Of a stretch of 9,889 nt of DNA, positions 6,007 to 9,889 are shown in pieces. Location: the NCBI GenBank assembly GCA_044339595.1, contig JBIIVF010000093.1:1-9889 (forward strand). The letters are read 5' to 3'. The notes beneath the pieces were generated by a model. It made no database searches. It worked only from the letters and a program-made list of their open reading frames with translations, and was not told where the DNA came from. Position 1 is the first letter of the stretch, and each line of letters opens with the position of its first letter. The translations under genes were made by a program, and so were the position numbers. The DNA is from CAZTGZ01 sp044339595. GTDB taxonomy: Bacteria > Bacteroidota > Bacteroidia > NS11-12g > UBA9320.

Positions 6007-7227
6007 ATGGGGTTTAGTGGATTCATTGCCAAAAGAATGGGAAGCAGTAATGGCAAGTCTTTCACGCGCCTGATCATTCGATTTGCAGTTGCCGGAATTG
6101 GTCTCAGCTTGGCAGTAATGATTTTGTCCATAGGAATTGTTTTGGGCTTTAAAGATGAAATCAGGCAAAAGATTGTAGGCTTTGGTGGTCATATTCAAAT
6201 TGGTCGTCTTGATTTAAACTCCTCAAAAGAAGCAAGATTGATTCCAATTGATTCAATGTTGCTGCAAAAGATATCCGCAACGCCGGGTGTGAAACATATT
6301 TATCCTTTCACGGGCAAGGCCGGTATTCTTCAAAGGGAAGGTCAGATCGAAGGTTTGTATTTTAAAGGTGTTCCTTCAACCTATTCATGGGATTTTTTTA
6401 AAGGCTCTTTAACAAAGGGGAGGATTCCTTTCTTAAAAGTAAATGAAGATTCCTATGAAGTTATGATTTCTGAAATTACAGCTAAACGGATGAAACTAGA
6501 TACCGGAATGACTGCGTTGGTGTATTTCATTCAGGACGGTCAGGTGAGAATGCGAAACCCGATGATTACGGGTGTATTCAATACGGGATTAGCAGAATTT
6601 GACCAAAAAGCGGTCATTGCCGATATGCGGATGATTCAGCGAATCAATGGTCAGGGATATGACAGTATCTCGGGTTATGAGATTGTTCTAAACAATTTTG
6701 AAAGGATGGGTTTCACCACACAAGCAGTCAATCGGCAAATTGATTATAACTTAAAAGCCAGGAGTGCGGCTGATTTGAACTCGATTATTTTTGATTGGTT
6801 AGAAATAATAGACACCAACGCCATAGTCATCATTATACTGATGATCATTGTTGCGATCATTAACATGTGCACCGCTTTGCTTATTTTGATTGTTGAACGA
6901 ACCGGTATGATCGGGATTTTAAAAGCGCTTGGTGCCACGAACCGTCAGGTGAGGAAAATTTTTATCAGAAAAGGCCTGAAATTGGTGATGGCCGGTTTGG
7001 TGATTGGAAATGGGGTTGGACTTTTTTCAGGATGGCTGCTCGAACGGTATAAAATTTTTCACCTCGACGAGGAAATCTACTATATGGATGCGGTTCCATT
7101 CATGTTTAATATTGAAAGTATTTTAATGCTCAATGCCGGCACCGTATTGGTCTGCTCGTTGGTGATGTTTATTCCGGTGATTATGGTCAACGGGATTTCT
7201 CCGGTGAAGGCTATACGGTTCAGTTAG
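6007..7227 (+). CDS. LolC/LolE-family ABC transporter permease (FtsX/MacB type)
   Basis: A 406-residue inner-membrane protein with the lipoprotein-release permease plan. A cytoplasmic N-terminus (GFIAKR) precedes TM1 at about 26-48. A large periplasmic MacB-like domain (about 50-268) follows. Three further TM segments lie at about 272-296, 326-345 and 373-396. Between TM2 and TM3 is the FtsX coupling segment ERTGMIGILKALGATNRQVRKIF (starting at 297), which contacts the ATPase. The protein ends NGISPVKAIRFS, typical of the family. The Lol system extracts outer-membrane lipoproteins from the inner membrane; a single LolC/E-like protein often forms both halves in this phylum. No ATPase (LolD) gene is adjacent, so it must recruit one encoded elsewhere. 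The divergent neighbour is itself a predicted lipoprotein, but a functional link is only suggestive. Confidence 0.85.
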   Translation: MGFSGFIAKRMGSSNGKSFTRLIIRFAVAGIGLSLAVMILSIGIVLGFKDEIRQKIVGFGGHIQIGRLDLNSSKEARLIPIDSMLLQKISATPGVKHIYPFTGKAGILQREGQIEGLYFKGVPSTYSWDFFKGSLTKGRIPFLKVNEDSYEVMISEITAKRMKLDTGMTALVYFIQDGQVRMRNPMITGVFNTGLAEFDQKAVIADMRMIQRINGQGYDSISGYEIVLNNFERMGFTTQAVNRQIDYNLKARSAADLNSIIFDWLEIIDTNAIVIIILMIIVAIINMCTALLILIVERTGMIGILKALGATNRQVRKIFIRKGLKLVMAGLVIGNGVGLFSGWLLERYKIFHLDEEIYYMDAVPFMFNIESILMLNAGTVLVCSLVMFIPVIMVNGISPVKAIRFS

Positions 7228-7231
7228 ATTG

Positions 7232-7262
7232 AGGTATTAAGTAAAAGGTATTAGGTAAAAGG
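7232..7262. repeat. Tandem repeat, 14-bp period, 2.2 copies
   Basis: AGGTATTAAGTAAA (7232-7245) is followed directly by AGGTATTAGGTAAA (7246-7259) and a partial third unit AGG. The two full units differ at one base. It begins five bases after the permease stop, in non-coding sequence between convergent genes. Confidence 0.8.
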
Positions 7263-7283
7263 CTTGATTTATAAGTACTTACT

Positions 7284-7311
7284 GTAATTTTTAATTCGTA
7301 ATTTTTAATTG
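7284..7311. repeat. Second tandem repeat, 14-bp period, two copies
   Basis: GTAATTTTTAATTC (7284-7297) is followed directly by GTAATTTTTAATTG (7298-7311), differing only in the last base. It is 21 bp downstream of the 7232-7262 repeat, unrelated in sequence but with the same period. The rest of this 122-bp intergenic stretch holds only short palindromes (AAGTACTT at 7273-7280, TTGCATGCAA at 7322-7331). Confidence 0.8.
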
Positions 7312-7341
7312 ATTAAAGTGTTTGCATGCAATATCCTTTTA

Positions 7342-7362
7342 CCGGCTGATTAGCGGATTTTT
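7342..7362 (+). terminator. Weak intrinsic terminator after the permease gene
   Basis: CC-(G)-GCT (7342-7347) can pair with AGC-GG (7352-7356) around a GATT loop, with one bulged base, followed by A and TTTTT (7358-7362). The stem is only 5 bp, so it is weak. Its position between convergent genes, overlapping the stop codon of the gene on the other strand, is what makes it plausible. Confidence 0.35.
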
Positions 7363-7553
7363 CTTGATTGCAATTCTTTTCTCAACGCCAAATCTTTTAC
7401 TCCTTCATATTCATAGGGACAATGAAGGCAACCATTTCCGCAGCAGTAACCTCTTCTTTTTAAGAAAGTGGATGTGAAAACAGAATATCCGTTTTCATTG
7501 AGATAAAAGTCTTCCTCCTGACTTTTCAATTTTACCTTCATGACCTTTGACAT
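7350..7553 (-). CDS. DUF5522 small cysteine-rich protein
   Basis: Sixty-seven residues from the ATG at 7553, carrying FYLNENGYSVFT (16-27) and then LKRRGYCCGNGCLHCPYEY (31-49), the signature of DUF5522. Four cysteines in a CCx3CxxC cluster (37, 38, 42, 45) suggest a metal or Fe-S site, but no function is established that I know of. It is the downstream gene of the SDR-like gene. Start choice is open: an ATG four codons in (7541) also works. A TTG at 7583 would give 77 residues and overlap the SDR stop as TTGA, resembling the ATGA coupling of rimO and bshC. Basic C-terminus; no signal peptide or membrane helix, so cytoplasmic. Family assignment is good; role unknown. Confidence 0.75.
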   Translation of the reverse strand: MSKVMKVKLKSQEEDFYLNENGYSVFTSTFLKRRGYCCGNGCLHCPYEYEGVKDLALRKELQSRKIR

Positions 7554-7579
7554 ATCAAGGTAGTTGAACAAAGAAATGT

Positions 7580-8530
7580 TCAAGTTGTTTGGGTTTTCTT
7601 TTTAACCTGATTGAAAATCTCAATGATTCCTTGTTTGTAAGTCGTTGCCTTTATTCCAAAAGTTTTTTCAAACTTTGTTGAATCAAACAGGTAATCGAAT
7701 TCAAATTGATATAACATCTCCATGTTCTCTTTCACCAATGGTGTGAAAGCACCCACAAGGGCCAGCATCCACTTTTTTAAGACTGTAAAGTCGTTGTTGT
7801 CCGAATCAAAGGTTTCTGCCGCCATTTCAATAAATTCTCGCCCACTCAATGCATTATGATCAGTTGGCAAATGCCAAATTTGATCAAAAGCAGCCGGAGT
7901 ATTGCCCAACAAGGCCACTGCTTTGGCCGCATCGGGGGTGTAAGTAAAGGAATGTTTAACCTCATCGTTCACCATCCACTGCGGTTTCTTACCCTTGGTA
8001 AGTTTATCAAAAATCAACATTTTGGTGAATGAGGTGGTCGCATTGGGGCCGTAAAAGTCTGCAGATCGGGCTATAATCGCCTGAATTTTCCCTTCATCCA
8101 CCGCATCCATCAGCATTTCGGCGATGGCCTGACGCACTTTTCCTTTCTCGCTGCTCGGATGATAAGGGGTGGATTCTGTCATCCAACCGTTTACATGTCC
8201 ATAGGCATATACATTATCGAAAAACACGAGTTTGGCGTTCAAATTCCGACAAGCCTGAAGGGTATTTTTCATGATCAGGGGCCATTGCTCTTGCCAGGCT
8301 GGCAAGCTATATTTAATTCCTGCCGTAAGATAAACTATATCAGATCCCTCAATCGCACTTGACAATTCTTCAGGGTTCGTCAGGTCTGCCATACGGTGGT
8401 CAAAACGACTGTCGGTAAGAACATGGCTTCTGCGCACCAATCTTACTTTGTCGGTATATGGAAGCAAATCGTGGGCTAAATGAGAACCAATGACGCCTCC
8501 GGATCCCAAAATGGTTTGTACGTTTTTCAT
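7580..8530 (-). CDS. NAD(P)-binding epimerase-like protein (atypical SDR)
   Basis: A 316-residue protein from the ATG at 8530 (MKNVQTILGSGGVIG). The first residues form the Rossmann beta-strand with the dinucleotide motif GSGGVIG (G9, G12, G15). Acidic and core landmarks follow: MADLTNPEEL (47-56), IVYLTAG (65-71), LVFFDNVYAYG (101-111) and RSADFYGPNA (155-164). These belong to the extended/atypical SDR or NAD-dependent epimerase fold. The catalytic YxxxK is absent: the matching region reads EKGKVRQAIAE (128-138), which resembles an atypical SDR subgroup I remember (SDR_a3). Substrate unknown. An in-frame ATG at 8563 would add 11 residues before the Rossmann strand and is less likely. Upstream partner of the DUF5522 gene; divergent from the MscS-like gene across 263 bp. 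Confidence 0.8.
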   Translation of the reverse strand: MKNVQTILGSGGVIGSHLAHDLLPYTDKVRLVRRSHVLTDSRFDHRMADLTNPEELSSAIEGSDIVYLTAGIKYSLPAWQEQWPLIMKNTLQACRNLNAKLVFFDNVYAYGHVNGWMTESTPYHPSSEKGKVRQAIAEMLMDAVDEGKIQAIIARSADFYGPNATTSFTKMLIFDKLTKGKKPQWMVNDEVKHSFTYTPDAAKAVALLGNTPAAFDQIWHLPTDHNALSGREFIEMAAETFDSDNNDFTVLKKWMLALVGAFTPLVKENMEMLYQFEFDYLFDSTKFEKTFGIKATTYKQGIIEIFNQVKKKTQTT

Positions 8531-8663
8531 AGGAGAAAGCAATATTAAATCTAATTCGTCCAAATTTCGTTAAACAGGATGTCGATTTAAAACAAATTCT
8601 TCCCCATCATGCCTAATCATTCGTTGGTCAAATAGTCAATTGTGTTTGAAATGAATCGACGAC

Positions 8664-8677
8664 GTTAAAATTTTAAC
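8664..8677. promoter_or_regulatory. 14-bp perfect palindrome in the divergent control region
   Basis: GTTAAAATTTTAAC reads the same on both strands. It lies about 134 bp upstream of the SDR start and 117 bp upstream of the channel start. It could be a binding site for a dimeric regulator; its A/T-rich core means chance cannot be excluded. Apart from this, the inverted repeat and the -7 box, the 8531-8793 region shows no gene. Confidence 0.35.
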
Positions 8678-8743
8678 TTATTAAATGATTCCTATTGGGC
8701 CTCGTGCTCAAAGGATTAAAGGTCTCATCACTGATTTATATTT

Positions 8744-8762
8744 TATGATTATTTGAATCATA
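8744..8762. promoter_or_regulatory. 7-5-7 inverted repeat, possible operator of the channel gene
   Basis: TATGATT (8744-8750) and AATCATA (8756-8762) are perfect inverted copies separated by ATTTG. The centre lies about 28 bp upstream of the TAnnTTTG box at 8781, where a regulator could overlap the upstream part of the promoter. The layout is operator-like; no regulator gene is nearby to match it to. Confidence 0.4.
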
Positions 8763-8780
8763 CCTTTTCAATCGGTTGAC

Positions 8781-8788
8781 TAAATTTG
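8781..8788 (+). promoter_or_regulatory. TAnnTTTG (-7) promoter box before the MscS-like gene
   Basis: TAAATTTG is a full match to the Bacteroidota -7 element TAnnTTTG. Transcription would begin about 6-7 bases downstream, at or next to the ATG at 8794, giving a leaderless or nearly leaderless mRNA. A matching -33 TTTG is not at the usual distance: the nearest (8752-8755) is 25 bp away instead of about 19-20. The box alone is the evidence. Confidence 0.4.
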
Positions 8789-8793
8789 CAGAG

Positions 8794-9889
8794 ATGAATA
8801 GGCTTTTCGCACTTTTATTTACTTTGTTTTTTATTCCGGTGTTCGGAATTGAATATACCTCCGAATATACCCAGGGATATGATTTTAGCACTCCGAGAAG
8901 AACGATGGTCAACTTTATGGCCAACCTTCAAGACGACCAATATTATCCGGATCGGGCCATTAAATCCTTCAATTTTACAAAGGTAAAGGGTCGAAATTCA
9001 AAAATTGAAAAGGCCATCCTGTTTAAAAAGTATATCGATGCCAGAGGGTATTTGCTGGATGAAGAAGTGATACCGGACGAAGCTGATTTCTTAGACACGG
9101 TATCAAAACTTCACCGTTATTTTCCGTTTTCGAAAGAATCGGATATTTATCTCGAAAAGGTGAATGGTGTATGGAAATTCAGTAAAATGACGGTCGAAAA
9201 AATTGATGAATTATACGGCAAAGCGTATCCCATTGGGTCATCGTGGTTCCTTAAACTGATGCCACGCCAATTGAAGGGAACTTTTGCGGATATTCATTAC
9301 TGGAAATGGATCGGACTTCTATATTTACTGGCCTTTTCAACGATCTTTTTTTATTTCTTTCGATTTTTGGTGGCCGAAATCGTTACCAAGTTCATCGAAT
9401 ACCTGGGCAAGGAACAAATGGCCCTGCGCTTATTGCGACCGGTGAGTGGTCCTACCGCTTTGCTTGTGGTGCTCGGAATTCTCAAGTTGTTGTTTCCTCT
9501 GATTCAATTCCCGGTGCAGGTTTCACATTATGTGCAACTTACTTTTAACATTTCCATCCCCATTTTAATTGTATTCGTCTTATACAAATTGGTGGATATT
9601 TTGGCGCTGTATTTCGACCGAATCGCAGAGAAAACAGAGAGCAAGTTAGATATTCATTTGGTGCCATTGTTAAGAAGAATGACCAAAGTGGTAGTGGTGG
9701 CACTCGGCCTTATTTTTGTTTTACAGAATTTGGGTTACAATGTGACCGGGCTTTTGGCCGGACTTTCCATTGGAGGTCTTGCCTTGGCTTTGGCCGCCCA
9801 GGATACCATAAAAAATCTGTTGGGGTCACTCATGATTTATATGGACAAACCTTTTCAGATTGGTGATTGGATCACCGGTGAAGGCGTAG
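8794..9889 (+). CDS. MscS-family mechanosensitive ion channel (partial, runs off right edge)
   Basis: The frame from ATG 8794 stays open for 365 codons to the window end. Residues 1-18 form a Sec signal peptide (MNRLFALLFTLFFIPVFG). Residues 19-165 form a hydrophilic, presumably periplasmic domain. Then come membrane segments at about 171-197, 218-240, 250-274 and 297-314, and the MscS pore helix with GLLAGLSIGGLALALAAQD (319-337), followed by NLLGSLMIYMDKPFQIGDWI (341-360), the start of the cytoplasmic beta domain. MscS channels open under membrane tension to release solutes in hypo-osmotic shock. The periplasmic extension and extra helices mark it as one of the larger MscS-like proteins, not the minimal three-helix form. 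The C-terminal cage domain is missing only because of the window edge. Confidence 0.9.
   Translation, partial: MNRLFALLFTLFFIPVFGIEYTSEYTQGYDFSTPRRTMVNFMANLQDDQYYPDRAIKSFNFTKVKGRNSKIEKAILFKKYIDARGYLLDEEVIPDEADFLDTVSKLHRYFPFSKESDIYLEKVNGVWKFSKMTVEKIDELYGKAYPIGSSWFLKLMPRQLKGTFADIHYWKWIGLLYLLAFSTIFFYFFRFLVAEIVTKFIEYLGKEQMALRLLRPVSGPTALLVVLGILKLLFPLIQFPVQVSHYVQLTFNISIPILIVFVLYKLVDILALYFDRIAEKTESKLDIHLVPLLRRMTKVVVVALGLIFVLQNLGYNVTGLLAGLSIGGLALALAAQDTIKNLLGSLMIYMDKPFQIGDWITGEGV

Noticed and set aside
8531..8535. CTCCT just before the SDR start (and before rpmB, at 4699-4703)
   Set aside because: This is the complement of a Shine-Dalgarno, not one; two short matches are not evidence of function.
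8531..8563. Longer SDR start at 8563
   Set aside because: The extra 11 residues precede the Rossmann first strand, which normally sits at the N-terminus, and a promoter-like GAAATTTG (8568-8561) on the minus strand would start transcription downstream of it.
8736..8924. Minus-strand 62-codon frame across the channel gene start
   Set aside because: It overlaps the signal-peptide region and promoter box of the MscS-like gene and resembles no protein.
9306..9548. 80-codon frame inside the MscS-like gene
   Set aside because: Same strand, different frame; the MscS reading frame is clearly the real one.
1..9889. Novel defence, mobile or CRISPR-like system
   Set aside because: No nuclease, toxin-antitoxin, recombinase, reverse transcriptase, phage gene or spaced repeat array was found; all sizeable genes belong to known families.

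Overview
The window looks like a piece of a Bacteroidota (Bacteroidetes) chromosome. Four things point there: the gene order rpmB-rpmG-DUF4295-ftsY-rimO, which I recognise from that phylum; a bacillithiol gene bshC of the Bacteroidetes type; almost no Shine-Dalgarno sequences upstream of the start codons, with A/T-rich leaders instead; and promoter-like sequences resembling the phylum's TTTG / TAnnTTTG consensus. I cannot name the genus. There are no rRNA or tRNA genes, transposases, integrases, CRISPR repeats or phage genes. This is housekeeping chromosome, not an accessory island.

Layout. Positions 1-4738 (minus strand) hold one convoy read right to left: a promoter near 4707-4738, ribosomal proteins bL28 and bL33, a small DUF4295 protein, a strong intrinsic terminator (4054-4086), then ftsY, rimO, bshC and the first codons of a secreted protein that leaves the window at base 1. 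Spacing is tight throughout, and rimO and bshC share an ATGA overlap. The convoy joins translation (bL28, bL33, S12 modification by RimO), co-translational membrane targeting (FtsY) and thiol metabolism (BshC).

Positions 4752-7227 hold two divergent envelope genes whose start codons lie only 28 bp apart: a lipoprotein of the DUF1343 / NamZ exo-muramidase family (minus) and an orphan LolC/LolE-type ABC permease (plus). Positions 7228-7349 form a short convergent intergenic region with two different tandem repeats, both of 14-bp period, and a weak terminator.

Positions 7350-8530 (minus) hold a two-gene unit: an NAD(P)-binding Rossmann (SDR-like) protein that lacks the usual YxxxK dyad, followed by a small cysteine-rich DUF5522 protein. 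Positions 8531-8793 are a divergent control region with a 14-bp palindrome, a 7-5-7 inverted repeat and a perfect TAnnTTTG box. The MscS-type mechanosensitive channel gene starts at 8794 and runs off the right edge.

I found no convincing novel multi-gene system. The most worthwhile points are the terminator placed between the ribosomal genes and ftsY, the DUF4295 protein, the SDR/DUF5522 pair, the repeat-bearing intergenic region, and a promoter box that could give the channel gene a leaderless or near-leaderless mRNA.
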